Source: Clostridia bacterium
GTDB taxonomy: Bacteria; Bacillota; Clostridia; Christensenellales; Borkfalkiaceae
Length of the DNA: 56,642 bases
Reading direction: 5' to 3'
NCBI GenBank assembly: GCA_017623605.1
Contig: JAGAOR010000007.1
Span: forward strand, 1 to 56,642
Shown here in pieces: positions 1 to 9,150 of this stretch. The translations under genes and the position numbers were made by a program. Each line of letters begins with the position of its first letter. Position 1 is the stretch's first letter. Below the pieces are notes generated by a model, which saw only the letters and a list, made by a program, of their open reading frames with translations, was not told the origin of the DNA and did no database searches.

Positions 1-1377
1 ATCTACCGAGTAGCCCATGAAAGGTTTCATAGCCGTCGGATCGTGACGGAGCACGCCGACCGCACCGGTAGCCGCCGCCGTCGTTTCGGACGACATGATC
101 GTTCCGACGAACGTACCGTGGTTCCAGTCTCTCGACTGATATACGAGCGGGGTGGTCGTCGCGCGGCGTCCGCCGAAGATGATCGCGGAAAGAGGTACGC
201 CCGCTTTGGAGTTGAACTCGGGCGAAATGCAAGGGCAGTTTTCCGCGGGTGCGGTGAAACGGGAGTTGGGGTGCGCCGCGTTACGTCCGCAATCGGGCGT
301 CCAAGGCTTACCCGTCCAGTCGATCAAGTTCGCGGGAGCTTGCTTCGTCAATTTTTCCCACCAAACGGTGTTGTCTGCGGGGTTGATTGCAACGTTCGTG
401 AAGATCGTGCCTTTCTTCGTCGCCGCAAGCGCGTTGGGGTTGGATTTTTCGTTCGTACCGGGTGCAACGCCGAAGAAACCGTTTTCGGGGTTACAAGCCC
501 AAAGTCTGCCGTCTTCACCCACTCTGATCCAAGCGATGTCGTCGCCGACGCATTGTACTTCGTAGCCCGCGTCAAGATACTGCTTGGGAGGGATCAACAT
601 TGCAAGGTTGGTCTTACCGCAAGCGGAGGGGAACGCTGCCGCTACGTATTTGATTTCTTTATCTTGAGGACGTTTTACGCCGAGGATAAGCATATGCTCT
701 GCCATCCAGCCCTCTTTCTTACCGAGGTTGGTCGCGATACGAAGCGCGAAGCACTTTTTACCCAAAAGTACGTTACCGCCGTATGCCGAGTTCACGGAAA
801 TAATCGTGTTGTCTTCGGGGAAGTGCATAATATATCTCTTTTCGGGATCTACGTTGCATTTCGCGTGGAAGCCTTTTACGAAATCGCCGTCTGCGCCCAG
901 CTGATCAAGGCACATTTTCCCTACTCTCGTCATAATCATCATATTGAGTACGACGTAGATCGAATCGGTGATTTCGATACCGATCTTGGAGAAAGGCGAG
1001 CCTACTACACCCATCGAATAAGGGATCACGTACATCGTTCTGCCCTTATACGCGCCCTTTGCAATTTCGTTTACCATTGCGTACGCTTCTTTGGGCGATT
1101 TCCATTTTACGATCGAATGAGGAAGCGCGTCCTCTTCGTTCTCGCAGCAGATGAACGTTCTGTCCTCTACGCGCGCTACGTCGTTTTCCGCCGTTCTGTG
1201 GTAATAGCAATCGGGAAGAAGCTCTTGGTTGAGCTTGATGATCTCGCCCGTTGCGCACGCTTCTTCACGAAGCGCGTCTCTTTGCGCATCGCTTCCGTCG
1301 ATCCAAACGACTTTGTCAGGTTGAGCGAAAGCCTGAACGTCTGCAACGAATTGAAGTACTTTCTTGTTGTTAGTCAT
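1..1377 (-). CDS. pckG: GTP-dependent phosphoenolpyruvate carboxykinase, N-terminal 459 residues (cut by window edge)
   Basis: The minus strand is open from an ATG at 1377 to the window edge, 459 codons with no stop. The family runs to about 600 residues, so roughly the last quarter lies outside. The enzyme interconverts oxaloacetate and PEP using GTP/GDP in the cytosol. The frame contains the P-loop-like kinase-1a motif PSACGKTNLAM near residue 250, carrying the reactive cysteine typical of the GTP class, then CVGDDIAW, the NPENGFFGVAPGT block and FGGRRATTTPLV. The ATP-dependent class (PckA) looks different. AAGGAG sits 7 nt before the ATG and a strong promoter lies at 1476-1504. The long plus-strand open frame covering the same bases is its shadow. 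Confidence 0.95.
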   Translation of the reverse strand, partial: MTNNKKVLQFVADVQAFAQPDKVVWIDGSDAQRDALREEACATGEIIKLNQELLPDCYYHRTAENDVARVEDRTFICCENEEDALPHSIVKWKSPKEAYAMVNEIAKGAYKGRTMYVIPYSMGVVGSPFSKIGIEITDSIYVVLNMMIMTRVGKMCLDQLGADGDFVKGFHAKCNVDPEKRYIMHFPEDNTIISVNSAYGGNVLLGKKCFALRIATNLGKKEGWMAEHMLILGVKRPQDKEIKYVAAAFPSACGKTNLAMLIPPKQYLDAGYEVQCVGDDIAWIRVGEDGRLWACNPENGFFGVAPGTNEKSNPNALAATKKGTIFTNVAINPADNTVWWEKLTKQAPANLIDWTGKPWTPDCGRNAAHPNSRFTAPAENCPCISPEFNSKAGVPLSAIIFGGRRATTTPLVYQSRDWNHGTFVGTIMSSETTAAATGAVGVLRHDPTAMKPFMGYSVD

Positions 1378-1475
1378 ATTTGTTCTCCTTAAAATATTTT
1401 TTTCCTTTTTTATTGTCGGTGAAGTTGGCATTTTTTATGCTCTTTGTAAAAAAATACCTTTCTCCACCGCTTACC

Positions 1476-1504
1476 ATTATACCATAAATCTTTTCGATTG
1501 TAAA
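1476..1504 (-). promoter_or_regulatory. Sigma-A-type promoter of pckG
   Basis: On the minus strand TTTACA (1504-1499), a 17-nt spacer, then TATAAT (1481-1476). The transcript would carry a leader of about 90 nt before the pckG start codon. Confidence 0.75.
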
Positions 1505-1556
1505 CAGTTTTTCGACGAAATTTTCGCATAAAGTAAAAAAAAGTGGCAGAGGCTAC

Positions 1557-1584
1557 TTGTATTTTTTTAAATCCGTGATAAACT
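1557..1584 (+). promoter_or_regulatory. Possible promoter of the small gene at 1607
   Basis: TTGTAT (1557-1562), a 16-nt spacer and TAAACT (1579-1584) precede the RBS of the 106-residue gene. The match is moderate. Confidence 0.35.
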
Positions 1585-1606
1585 ACTTGTCCACGAGGTG
1601 CATTTT

Positions 1607-1927
1607 ATGAAAAACAAATACAACGACAACAAACTCGCCGAAGAATTTGATTTGATCGTACTGACGAGCGATCAACACGCGTTACACGGATTACCGAAAG
1701 GTACGCTCGGCACGCTCACCTATTCGTACACGGGCTTTGACAGACCGCTCTACGCCGAATTTGCCGCCGCCGACGGCTCTCGCTTCGAAGAACCGCTCGC
1801 ACTTTGCGATTTTCGCGTACTCAACGAGCGTAACGATAACGATCTTTCGATTATTACTCGCTTCCTCAAACGAGAAAATAGATTGAATTTACTTGACAAA
1901 TCGCGGCAAAACCGCTATACTGTTTAA
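1607..1927 (+). CDS. Small protein of unknown function, 106 residues
   Basis: I do not recognise this gene with certainty. I prefer the ATG at 1607, because GAGG at 1595-1598 lies 8 nt before it. A GTG at 1598 in the same frame would overlap that RBS. The protein is soluble, with no signal peptide or membrane segment. The first 70 residues read like a small beta-barrel: an LTSDQ/HGLPKGTLGTL segment, then Tyr/Phe-rich strands and an FAAADG turn. This is loosely reminiscent of DUF4926-type proteins (inference only). The last 30 residues are polar and charged. The 3' end overlaps the proB promoter at 1893-1921, so the two genes are closely packed but separately promoted. Confidence 0.6.
   Translation: MKNKYNDNKLAEEFDLIVLTSDQHALHGLPKGTLGTLTYSYTGFDRPLYAEFAAADGSRFEEPLALCDFRVLNERNDNDLSIITRFLKRENRLNLLDKSRQNRYTV
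1893..1921 (+). promoter_or_regulatory. Consensus promoter of proBA with an inverted repeat in the spacer
   Basis: TTGACA (1893-1898), exactly 17 nt, TATACT (1916-1921). The spacer holds GCGG-CAAAA-CCGC (1903-1915), an inverted repeat that could be an operator. The promoter lies inside the last codons of the preceding small gene. Confidence 0.85.
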
Positions 1928-1948
1928 TTATAAAGGCAGGTTATACGA

Positions 1949-2716
1949 ATGAGAGTCGTGATTAAAGTAGGTACGTCCACGTTGGCGCACGCCACGGGAC
2001 GGTTGAATATTAAGCGCACGAACGAGCTTTGCGCTGTGCTTAGCGATCTAAAAAACGAGGGACACGAGGTGATTCTCGTATCCTCAGGCGCGATCGGTAT
2101 GGGTGCGGGAAAATTGGGCTTGAAGCAAAAGCCGAGCGATATTCCCACCAAACAAGCCGCCGCCGCAATCGGACAATGCGAGCTGATGTATACGTACGAT
2201 CGGCTATTCACCGAATACAATCACACGGTGGCACAGATTCTGCTCACGGGCTCGGATTTCTCCGCGCCCGATCGACACGAAAATTTTAACAACACTATTT
2301 TCCGTTTGTTGGAGTTGGGCGCGCTCCCGATTATTAACGAGAACGACACCATCGCTACCGACGAAATCAAGGTGGGCGATAACGACACCCTTTCTGCGCT
2401 CGTTGCGGTGAGCGTGAATGCCGATCTACTCGTCATTTTATCGGACGTGAACGGATTGTATTCTGCCGATCCCCGAAAGGATAAAAACGCCGCGCTGCTG
2501 CGCTCCGTTCCTCTGATCACGGAAGAAATTGAAGCGCTTGCGGGCGGTGCAGGCTCTGCGCTTGGCACGGGTGGTATGAAAACGAAAATCCACGCGGCGA
2601 AGCTGTGCGCGGAAAACGGCTGCGAAACCGTGATCGCAAATGGCAAATCCCCCGCCCTTTTATACGAGATCGTGGCGGGGATTAAAGGAAAGTATACGAG
2701 GTTTTTTGCGAAATGA
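1949..2716 (+). CDS. proB: Glutamate 5-kinase, short form without PUA domain
   Basis: Phosphorylates glutamate to gamma-glutamyl phosphate, the first step of proline synthesis. This is an amino-acid-kinase fold of 255 residues: VIKVGTST at 4-11, [13 protein letters not shown] at 45-57, INENDT at 129-133, a DVNGLY/DPR block at 166-175 and GTGGMKTK at 206-213. Long forms such as the E. coli enzyme carry about 110 further C-terminal residues (PUA domain). This one stops after the kinase domain. AGGCAGG upstream serves as RBS. The stop overlaps the proA start by 4 nt (ATGA), so proB and proA are translationally coupled, as expected of enzymes passing on an unstable intermediate. Confidence 0.95.
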   Translation: MRVVIKVGTSTLAHATGRLNIKRTNELCAVLSDLKNEGHEVILVSSGAIGMGAGKLGLKQKPSDIPTKQAAAAIGQCELMYTYDRLFTEYNHTVAQILLTGSDFSAPDRHENFNNTIFRLLELGALPIINENDTIATDEIKVGDNDTLSALVAVSVNADLLVILSDVNGLYSADPRKDKNAALLRSVPLITEEIEALAGGAGSALGTGGMKTKIHAAKLCAENGCETVIANGKSPALLYEIVAGIKGKYTRFFAK

Positions 2717-3972
2717 AAAGTATGCAGGAAATTTTAACGGGAGCAAAAGCAGCGGCGCGCAAGGCTTCCGCTTTGACGAGCGAAATAAAAAACGCCGCTC
2801 TTCTTGCTATGGCAGATTCGTTGCAGGCGGGCACAGACGAAATTTTAAAGGCAAATCAAGTCGATCTTGAAAACGCAAAAGGCGTATTGCCCGACGTAAT
2901 GCTCGATCGGTTGCGTTTGGACGAAAAACGTATTTCGGCGATGGCGCAGGGCATACGCGAGGTGGCGGCTCTGCCCGATCCGATCGGCGGGGTTTTAGAA
3001 CGCAACGTTTTACAAAACGGGCTCGTCGTTACCAAAACACGCGTACCGCTCGGCGTGATCGGGATTATTTACGAAAGTCGCCCCAACGTTACTTCCGATG
3101 CCGCGGCTCTGTGCTTTAAAAGCGGGAACGCTTGCGTGCTTCGCGGCGGTAAGGACGCTTACCGTTCGTCTGCCGCGATCGTGAAGCTGCTCCGTACCGC
3201 GCTTGCGGGTTTGGGACTCGACGAAAATTTCGTCAATCTACCCGAGGATACGTCGCGGGAAAGTGCAAACGCGCTCATGACGGCGGTGGGCTATATCGAC
3301 GCTCTGATCCCCCGTGGCGGCGCGGGCTTGATCCGCTCGTGCGTGGAAAACGCGAAAGTGCCTTGTATTCAAACGGGTACGGGAATTTGCCATATCTACG
3401 TAGACGAACGCGCAGATTTAGAAAAAGCCCTTACAATCGTCGAAAACGCAAAAACTTCCCGCCCTTCCGTTTGTAACGCCGCAGAGGTTTGTTTGGTGCA
3501 CGAGGCGGTTGCGGAAAGGTTTTTGCCCCTGCTTCAAGATCGGCTCGTGAAGAAACGTTTATCTTCGGGCTTACCTCCCGTGGAGCTCCGTTTAGACGAA
3601 AAGTCGTTTGCGCTTCTCGGCGGGAAAAAGGCAGGCGAAAACGATTTCGACACGGAATTTTTGGATTATATTTTGGCAGTAAAAATCGTTTCATCTGTGG
3701 ACGAGGCGATCGCGCATATCGCTGATCATTCTACGGGACATAGCGATTGTATCGTTACCGAAAACGAAGCGGCGGCGGATAAATTCACGCTTGCCGTCGA
3801 TAGCGCGGCTGTCTACGTCAACGCTTCTACCCGTTTCACCGACGGCGGGGAGTTCGGAAAAGGTTGTGAGATCGGTATTTCCACGCAAAAATTGCACGCG
3901 CGCGGTCCTATGGGCTTGGAAGAGCTCACCTCCTATAAATATATCGTGCGCGGCAACGGACAAATCAGGTGA
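2713..3972 (+). CDS. proA: Gamma-glutamyl phosphate reductase
   Basis: Reduces gamma-glutamyl phosphate with NADPH to glutamate semialdehyde, the second step of proline synthesis. The 419 residues match the usual family length. The aldehyde-dehydrogenase-like signatures are [17 protein letters not shown] at about 111-127, LRGGKDA at 143-149, IPRGGAGLI at 199-207, and the catalytic cysteine at 254 within RPSVCNAAE. The C-terminal [20 protein letters not shown] block is typical. It overlaps proB by 4 nt. Together with proC 177 bp downstream it completes the glutamate-to-proline pathway. Confidence 0.96.
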   Translation: MKSMQEILTGAKAAARKASALTSEIKNAALLAMADSLQAGTDEILKANQVDLENAKGVLPDVMLDRLRLDEKRISAMAQGIREVAALPDPIGGVLERNVLQNGLVVTKTRVPLGVIGIIYESRPNVTSDAAALCFKSGNACVLRGGKDAYRSSAAIVKLLRTALAGLGLDENFVNLPEDTSRESANALMTAVGYIDALIPRGGAGLIRSCVENAKVPCIQTGTGICHIYVDERADLEKALTIVENAKTSRPSVCNAAEVCLVHEAVAERFLPLLQDRLVKKRLSSGLPPVELRLDEKSFALLGGKKAGENDFDTEFLDYILAVKIVSSVDEAIAHIADHSTGHSDCIVTENEAAADKFTLAVDSAAVYVNASTRFTDGGEFGKGCEIGISTQKLHARGPMGLEELTSYKYIVRGNGQIR

Positions 3973-4023
3973 AATTAAAGAATAGAGAATAAATAATAAA
4001 AAAGGAACGTATTAAAATGCGGA

Positions 4024-4120
4024 GACGCGAGAAAGACGAGAAAGGCGCGGATTTTGCGACGGGAGTTTACTTGGGCGTAAACGAGCGAGCAAAAACGTAA
4101 GCCTGACAAAGTATTTCGAA
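4024..4120 (+). repeat. Dispersed intergenic repeat, copy A
   Basis: About 97 bp between proA and proC that closely resembles 34668-34764 in the same orientation. Shared blocks include GAAAGGCGCG, CGACGGGA, GTTTAC...GTAAACGAG and AAGCCTGAC. The GTTTAC/GTAAAC pair can form a 6-bp hairpin here around TTGGGC. In copy B the loop is GAACG, so the stem is conserved while the loop has changed. No open frame explains it. Confidence 0.7.
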
Positions 4121-4149
4121 GTGTATACGCATTTTCACAGGAGAAAGAT

Positions 4150-4950
4150 ATGGCGAACTACTTAATAGGTTTTATAGGCTGTGGCAATATGGGCGGTGCG
4201 CTCGTACGCGCAGCGGCAAAATCGGTGAACGGGGATAAGATCGCCGTTTGCGATTACGATTTGAAAAAAGCGCAAGCACTTGCAAAGGAATGTGGTGCAA
4301 GCGTGTTATCGGCAAACGAGCTTGCGAAGAATTGCCGTTTTATCGTTTTGGGCGTGAAGCCTCAAAATATGCAGGAAACGGTTGCGGAATTTGCAAGCGA
4401 TCTCAAAACCAACGAAAACGCCGTTGTGATCACTATGGCGGCGGGCTTATCCATTTCCGCGATCCGCTCGTTTATCGGCACGAATTTGCCCGTGATCCGT
4501 ATTATGCCCAACACCCCCGCGCAGGTGGGCGAGGGTATGATTTTATACGATACCCAAGGCGTTTCGAGCGAAGCCGAACGGGCGTTTTTGGATTGCTTTG
4601 CAAAAGCGGGCGTGCTTGACAAAATCCCCGAAGATAAGATCGACGCGGCGAGCGCGCTTTCGGGGTGCGGACCTGCGTTCGTGTACGCGTTCGCGGAAGC
4701 CCTTGCAGACGGCGCGGTGGAATGCGGCGTGCCCCGCGATAAGGCGGCCTCCTACGCAGCGCAAACGCTTCTTGGCGCGGCGAAAATGCTTTTAACCTAC
4801 GGACACCCCGCCGATCTCAAAGACGCGGTTTGCTCCCCCGGTGGCACAACGATTGCAGGCGTACACGCCCTTGAAAAAGCAGGGCTTCGAAACGCCGCTA
4901 TGGACGCGGTGAGCGCGGCGTATAAACGCACGTTAGAACTTAAAAAATAA
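4150..4950 (+). CDS. proC: Pyrroline-5-carboxylate reductase
   Basis: Reduces pyrroline-5-carboxylate to proline, the final step of the pathway. The 266-residue protein opens with the Rossmann motif GFIGCGNMGGA at 7-17, followed by VLGVKPQ, MAAGLSI and IRIMPNTPAQVGEG. The C-terminal helical domain carries SGCGPAFVYAF and the SPGGTTIAGVHALEKAG signature. AGGAGA lies just upstream. It follows proBA after the copy-A repeat, so it may be read from the proB promoter or separately. I see no strong promoter of its own. Confidence 0.96.
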   Translation: MANYLIGFIGCGNMGGALVRAAAKSVNGDKIAVCDYDLKKAQALAKECGASVLSANELAKNCRFIVLGVKPQNMQETVAEFASDLKTNENAVVITMAAGLSISAIRSFIGTNLPVIRIMPNTPAQVGEGMILYDTQGVSSEAERAFLDCFAKAGVLDKIPEDKIDAASALSGCGPAFVYAFAEALADGAVECGVPRDKAASYAAQTLLGAAKMLLTYGHPADLKDAVCSPGGTTIAGVHALEKAGLRNAAMDAVSAAYKRTLELKK

Positions 4951-4975
4951 AACGCCGCTAAAAGAGAAACGAACA

Positions 4976-5006
4976 GGGCAGGTATGCGATCAATGCATAC
5001 CTGCCC
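4976..5006. terminator. Hairpin between convergent proC and M20 genes
   Basis: A 12-bp perfect stem, GGGCAGGTATGC (4976-4987) with its complement at 4995-5006, around a 7-nt loop that contains the M20 stop codon. The T-tract is poor on both sides, so termination may be factor-assisted. Confidence 0.55.
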
Positions 5007-6132
5007 ATTCTATTGCCAAGTGTGATAGAAGTTTGCTTCCTATGGAAAGCGCCGATTCGTCGAAATCCGTTTTCGGGTGATGTAAGGGGTATTCGTACCC
5101 CTTTTTCTTTTCCCCCGCACCTATCACGAGCAAAAGCGAGGGTACTTCGTGGGAAAAGTAAGCAAAATCCTCCGAGCCGCCGCCTCGTCCGTCCGTTTTT
5201 ACGAGTGATTTTTCCCCAAACAGCCTCGTAATCTCCCGTTCAGCAAACGCTACGAGCGTTAAATCGTTTTTAAGCGTGGGGCAACCGCCCAAAAAACGCA
5301 CGGTTGTCTTTGCTCCAAGCGACTTTGCCGTGTTTTTTGCAATCTCCGTTACCCGATCCTTAATATACGCTCGCGTTTTTTCGTCGTAGGCGCGAAGCGT
5401 TCCCTGCATTTCCGCCCTGTCGGCGATCGCGTTCCCCGCGCTCCCCGCTTCCAGCTTGCCCACCGTTAAAACGAACGGATTTTCAACGGCTTGTTCCCTT
5501 GCGGGGAGCGTTTGCAACGCAAGCACAATCTGCGCCGAAGCCACGAGCGCGTCGATCCCTTTATGAGGCGTTGCGCCGTGGCAGGATTTGCCTTTCACCC
5601 TGATTTCAAAATAGTCGGCGGCAGGCGCGGACGTTTCGCGCGTAGATAAAACGATCGTGCCCGTGGGAAGCTCGCCTCCCGTCGATACGTGCAACGCAAA
5701 CGCCGCTTGCGGCTTGGGATCATTTAACACCCCCGCTTCAATACAATCCTTTGCGCCCTCCAAAATTTCTTCCGCCGGTTGGAATAAAAGCTTCACGCAA
5801 CCCCTTAATTCTCGCTCCTTTTCTTTTAAAAGCTTTGCCGCGCCAAGCAGCATTGCGGCGTGCATATCGTGTCCACAAGCGTGCATATTTCCGCTTTTTG
5901 CGGCAAACGGCAAGCCCGTATTCTCGTACATGGGTAGTCCGTCCATATCCGCGCGGAGCAAAACGCAACGCTCCGTTTTTTTTCCGATTATCGTTGCGAT
6001 CCCCGCCTTTCCGCAGTCTTTCGGTTCACACCCCAAAGCCTTTAATTGTTCCTCGATATATTTCTTCGTTTCTTTCAGCGCAAAGCCCGTTTCCGCGCGC
6101 TCGTGCAACGCTCTTCTCCATTCCTTGATCAT
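4990..6132 (-). CDS. M20 family metallo-amidohydrolase (N-acyl amino acid or hippurate hydrolase type)
   Basis: A cytosolic metal-dependent amidase of 380 residues, the usual M20D length. It cleaves N-acyl or peptide-like bonds; the substrate cannot be read from sequence. Motifs: RRALHERAETGF at 6-17, LLRADMDGLP at 58-67, HACGHDMHAA at 84-93 (metal ligands Cys86 and His88), QPAEE at 118-122, and GGSEDFAYF near the C-terminus. There is no Shine-Dalgarno. A TATACT at 6144-6139 ends 6 nt before the ATG, which suggests a leaderless mRNA. The 3' end lies inside the hairpin shared with proC. The MFS transporter gene is immediately upstream on the same strand but separated by a terminator. Confidence 0.9.
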   Translation of the reverse strand: MIKEWRRALHERAETGFALKETKKYIEEQLKALGCEPKDCGKAGIATIIGKKTERCVLLRADMDGLPMYENTGLPFAAKSGNMHACGHDMHAAMLLGAAKLLKEKERELRGCVKLLFQPAEEILEGAKDCIEAGVLNDPKPQAAFALHVSTGGELPTGTIVLSTRETSAPAADYFEIRVKGKSCHGATPHKGIDALVASAQIVLALQTLPAREQAVENPFVLTVGKLEAGSAGNAIADRAEMQGTLRAYDEKTRAYIKDRVTEIAKNTAKSLGAKTTVRFLGGCPTLKNDLTLVAFAEREITRLFGEKSLVKTDGRGGGSEDFAYFSHEVPSLLLVIGAGEKKKGYEYPLHHPKTDFDESALSIGSKLLSHLAIEWAGMH

Positions 6133-6146
6133 ATTTACAGTATACG

Positions 6147-6178
6147 AAAAAAGCGCGATTTTTAACCGCGCTTTTTTT
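6147..6178 (-). terminator. Intrinsic terminator of the MFS gene
   Basis: AAAAAAGCGCG / CGCGCTTTTTT stem around a 9-nt loop holding the MFS stop codon. On the minus strand it ends in a T-run. It also abuts the -10 box of the M20 gene. Confidence 0.8.
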
Positions 6179-7391
6179 GTTTATACAAAATGGAAAACGT
6201 CAAGATTGCCGCCAGCGGAAAGAGTAAGCCCGTGAGCATACCCGCTTTCATAGCGAGCTGTTCCACGCCAAGCCCTAACGTTTCCGCAAGTCCTGCCGCC
6301 CACGGCGCGGCGATCACGCCGTCGGTTACGAGCCCTACGAGCTGCGGTCCTATCGACGCCCCCATATCCCCGCCTGATGCCATCATTGCATAAATGAACA
6401 CCCCGCCCGTCGGGAATTTATCCGAGCCTACGACAAGTGAACCGGGCCATAGCATCGACACGAAAAGCCCCGTCAGCGCGCAAGCGATCAGCCCCATCAC
6501 CGGCACGGGCGAAATTGCCGCGATTAGATAACAAGCCGCCGCTCCAATCGCGCTTAATAAAAGTATTTTTTCTATGTTTTTGCCGTATTTGGCGTAAAGC
6601 GTACGACCGAGCGCGAGCATAAGAGCGAAAAGCGCCACGCCGAACACGTCGCCCCAAATTTTGGGAATATACAAAGCTTGTTCTAAATAACTCGAAGCCC
6701 ATTGCTCCATAATCAATTCGCTCGCGCCTCCGAAGAAGATTGCGAATACGCAAAGCCAAAGGTTTTTTTGCTTGAAATAGGCGAGCGCGCCCGAAGTTTT
6801 TTCAGGCGTCTGCATTTGCGGGAGCTCCGCGCCACAAAAGAGCGCGCACGCTACGAGCGGAACGGCAATAAGCGCAAACGCGAGATAATACCAATTCTCT
6901 CCGCCAAACGCGAGCAAATATAACGTGCCCACGATCACTACTCCGACCACGCCCCACGCGTAGACCGAATGGAGCTTACTCATTTCCCGTTCGGGATTTT
7001 CGGCAGGGAGCGCGGCGATCACGGGACTGATTAAAACCTCCGAAAGCCCACTACTTGCCGAGAACACGAGCGTGCCCGCGATCAACCCTACGTACGCCGC
7101 TTGTGGATACAAATAAGGAATCAACGCAAACAATAAAAGTCCCGTTGCCGTTAAAACGGGCGTAAATTTCACCGTTTTCTGAATATTGAATTTATGCGAG
7201 AAAAAGGAAAAAATTAAATCTACGCAAAGCTGGGTAAAAAAATTGACGAGCACCAAAAGTCCAAGTTGGGAATACGAAAGCCCGTAAAGCGAGCGGAACG
7301 AGAGAAAGAGCAGAGGGGAAAGATTCCCCACCACCGACATGGAAACGTTGGTTGCATAGCAACCGTATTTAACTCTTTGATCGTTTTTCAT
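6162..7391 (-). CDS. Major facilitator superfamily transporter, substrate unknown
   Basis: A 409-residue polytopic membrane protein with about twelve hydrophobic segments, likely a secondary transporter in the cytoplasmic membrane. Upstream in-frame starts exist to 7433. I chose the ATG at 7391 (start MKNDQRVKYGCYATN) because the first membrane segment follows at a normal distance and because a promoter (TTGCTT, 17 nt, TATAAT) ends only 9 nt before it, which would exclude the upstream start. There is no Shine-Dalgarno, so translation may be leaderless. The layout of an N-half, a charged loop near residue 200 and a C-half fits fucose-permease-like MFS members, but the substrate is not readable. 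Confidence 0.85.
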   Translation of the reverse strand: MKNDQRVKYGCYATNVSMSVVGNLSPLLFLSFRSLYGLSYSQLGLLVLVNFFTQLCVDLIFSFFSHKFNIQKTVKFTPVLTATGLLLFALIPYLYPQAAYVGLIAGTLVFSASSGLSEVLISPVIAALPAENPEREMSKLHSVYAWGVVGVVIVGTLYLLAFGGENWYYLAFALIAVPLVACALFCGAELPQMQTPEKTSGALAYFKQKNLWLCVFAIFFGGASELIMEQWASSYLEQALYIPKIWGDVFGVALFALMLALGRTLYAKYGKNIEKILLLSAIGAAACYLIAAISPVPVMGLIACALTGLFVSMLWPGSLVVGSDKFPTGGVFIYAMMASGGDMGASIGPQLVGLVTDGVIAAPWAAGLAETLGLGVEQLAMKAGMLTGLLFPLAAILTFSILYKQKKRG

Positions 7392-7400
7392 AACCAATTT

Positions 7401-7429
7401 ATTATAGCACTTCCCCGCCCCAAAAGCAA
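7401..7429 (-). promoter_or_regulatory. Promoter of the MFS gene
   Basis: TTGCTT (7429-7424), 17 nt, TATAAT (7406-7401). The predicted start of transcription is within about 3 nt of the ATG at 7391. Confidence 0.7.
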
Positions 7430-7474
7430 GCATAAAACAGCTTCGTTTTTGAAAAATAATCCCCTTTTCCCCAC

Positions 7475-7510
7475 GCTCCCGAGCGCAAAAATTGCGCTCG
7501 GGAGCATTTT
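7475..7510 (+). terminator. Strong plus-strand terminator with no plus-strand gene before it
   Basis: A 14-bp perfect stem (7475-7488 and 7492-7505, loop AAA) followed by ATTTTT. The nearest upstream plus-strand gene is proC, 2.5 kb away. It probably blocks antisense transcription from entering the ABC transporter operon. Confidence 0.75.
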
Positions 7511-7551
7511 TCTAAAAAAATAACAATTTTTGAGAAAGTACGCAAAAACGC

Positions 7552-7580
7552 TTTACAACTTTATCGTAATAAAGTATAAT
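7552..7580 (+). promoter_or_regulatory. Promoter of the ABC transporter operon with an 18-bp palindromic candidate operator
   Basis: TTTACA (7552-7557), 17 nt, TATAAT (7575-7580). The spacer is the imperfect palindrome ACTTTATCGTAATAAAGT (7558-7575), with perfect 7-bp arms around CGTA. A repressor bound here would block RNA polymerase. The TrpR-like protein encoded at the end of this operon is the obvious candidate (inference). Confidence 0.8.
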
Positions 7581-7639
7581 ACTTACACAAATTTAATTCA
7601 GCAAGATAAAGCGGTGAAGTTTTATCAAAGGAGCAAATT

Positions 7640-8434
7640 ATGAAAAAATTTTTTACGTTTTTAGCAACGGTGCTTGCGAGCGTGTTCTGCTTGGGCATCT
7701 TTTCGTCTTGTAACAAACAGACGGTTACCGTCGGCTACACCAACTATCCGCCTATGAATTACACCGACGATAACGGTAAGCTCGTGGGTTTTGACACCGA
7801 GCTCGCGGAAAAAGTGTTTACCGATCTTGGCTATGAAGTCAGATTTAAGCTGATCGACTGGGCAAACAAGTATACAGAAGTCAATTCGGGCACGGTGGAT
7901 TGCCTTTGGAACGGTTTCACCGCAAACTGCGCGGACGACGACGGCGTACAACGTGCGGATAAAGTCGATTTTTCCTATAATTATATGACGAACGCACAGT
8001 GTGTGATCCGTCTTGCAACCTCTGCCGAGCTTTCCTCGAAAGCAGCGCTTGCAGGCAATTCCGTCGCCTACGAAGAAGGTTCGGCAGGCGAATCGTACGT
8101 GGCGGACGTTACGGGTGTAAACACCAAACCCGTAACCTCGCAAATGGACGCGGTGAGAGAGGTTAACGCGGGTACGGCGCAATACGCAGTCGTAGACGTG
8201 CTTTTAGCGAAATCGATCGTCGGGCAAAGTGATTTTGCAAACGTCGTCATCAACGAAAGTATCGTTATCGACGCGGAATACTATGCGATCGGGTTCAAAA
8301 AAGACAGTGAGCTGACGGCAAAAGTCAATGAAAAGCTCGTTGCGCTTGCCGAGAGTGGCTTCCTCGCGACGCTCGCGGAAAAGTACGAACTTTCCACGCA
8401 GGTGATCACCGATTACAGCGATCAAATCAAATAA
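7640..8434 (+). CDS. Polar amino-acid ABC transporter substrate-binding lipoprotein
   Basis: A 264-residue type-2 periplasmic-binding-fold protein that captures an amino acid outside the cell and delivers it to the permease. The N-terminus is a lipoprotein signal peptide ending in the lipobox FSSC near residue 24. The mature part has the family hallmarks VGYTNYPPMNYTDDNGKLVGFDTELAEKV and, further on, the Trp-rich DWANKYTEV segment. AAAGGAG lies 7 nt before the ATG. First gene of a four-gene operon (binding protein, permease, ATPase, regulator) driven by the promoter at 7552. The amino acid transported cannot be decided from sequence. Confidence 0.93.
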   Translation: MKKFFTFLATVLASVFCLGIFSSCNKQTVTVGYTNYPPMNYTDDNGKLVGFDTELAEKVFTDLGYEVRFKLIDWANKYTEVNSGTVDCLWNGFTANCADDDGVQRADKVDFSYNYMTNAQCVIRLATSAELSSKAALAGNSVAYEEGSAGESYVADVTGVNTKPVTSQMDAVREVNAGTAQYAVVDVLLAKSIVGQSDFANVVINESIVIDAEYYAIGFKKDSELTAKVNEKLVALAESGFLATLAEKYELSTQVITDYSDQIK

Positions 8435-8449
8435 GAAGGGAAGAACGTT

Positions 8450-9148
8450 ATGGATTTTCTTACCGTTACGCAAAGCCTTCTCGAAGGCTTTGCGGTAACT
8501 TGCTTATTATTCCTTTTAACCCTCATTTTAGCGATCCCCTTGGGGCTTTTGATCGCCTTTTGCACGATGAGCAAGATCAGCGCAGTAAAAGGCACGTTTA
8601 AGGTAATCGTGTGGGCGATTCGTGGCGTACCCTTGATGTTACAGTTATTTATCGTGTACTATCTCCCAGGAATGCTCTCGCCTACCGGCTTAAATCCGTT
8701 TGGACGATTGGATAATTTTTTATATTTCAACCTCGGAATCGACAACGGCGGCGCGTTAATCGCAACGCTTATTGCGTTCGTAATTAACTACGCGGCGTAC
8801 TTTTCCGAAATCTTCCGCGGTGGTATTGAATCTATTTCCAAAGGACAGTATGAGGCAGGACAGGTTTTGGGTATGACCAAAAGACAGATTTTTTTCAAGG
8901 TCGTTTTAATGCAAGTGGTTAAGCGCATTATCCCCCCTATGAGCAACGAAATTATCACCCTCGTTAAAGACACCGCTTTGGCGCGCGTGATCGGCGTGAT
9001 CGAAATTATCAAGGTCGCAGATATGTTCGCAAGCAAGGCGATTATTTGGCCTCTCTTTTACACGGGCGCGTTCTATCTCGTGTTCGTGGGACTTTTGTCC
9101 GTGCTCTTTAACTTTATCGAAAAGAAATTATCCTATTACAAGGTGTGA
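8450..9148 (+). CDS. Polar amino-acid ABC transporter permease (HisM/GlnP type)
   Basis: A 232-residue integral membrane subunit with about five hydrophobic segments. The inner-membrane loop carries the EAA-type motif: [17 protein letters not shown] at about residues 140-156, through which it contacts the ATPase. [14 protein letters not shown] near residues 60-75 is also typical of the His/Glu/Arg/opine permease family. GAAGGG precedes the ATG and the gap to the binding-protein gene is 15 nt. The stop lies 2 nt before the start of the ATPase gene. A single permease gene implies a homodimeric channel. Confidence 0.93.
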   Translation: MDFLTVTQSLLEGFAVTCLLFLLTLILAIPLGLLIAFCTMSKISAVKGTFKVIVWAIRGVPLMLQLFIVYYLPGMLSPTGLNPFGRLDNFLYFNLGIDNGGALIATLIAFVINYAAYFSEIFRGGIESISKGQYEAGQVLGMTKRQIFFKVVLMQVVKRIIPPMSNEIITLVKDTALARVIGVIEIIKVADMFASKAIIWPLFYTGAFYLVFVGLLSVLFNFIEKKLSYYKV

Positions 9149-9150
9149 AA

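Noticed and set aside
43..1392. Long plus-strand open frame of 449 codons
   Set aside because: It lies antisense to PEP carboxykinase, has no RBS and its product is Arg/Val-rich with no recognisable motif.
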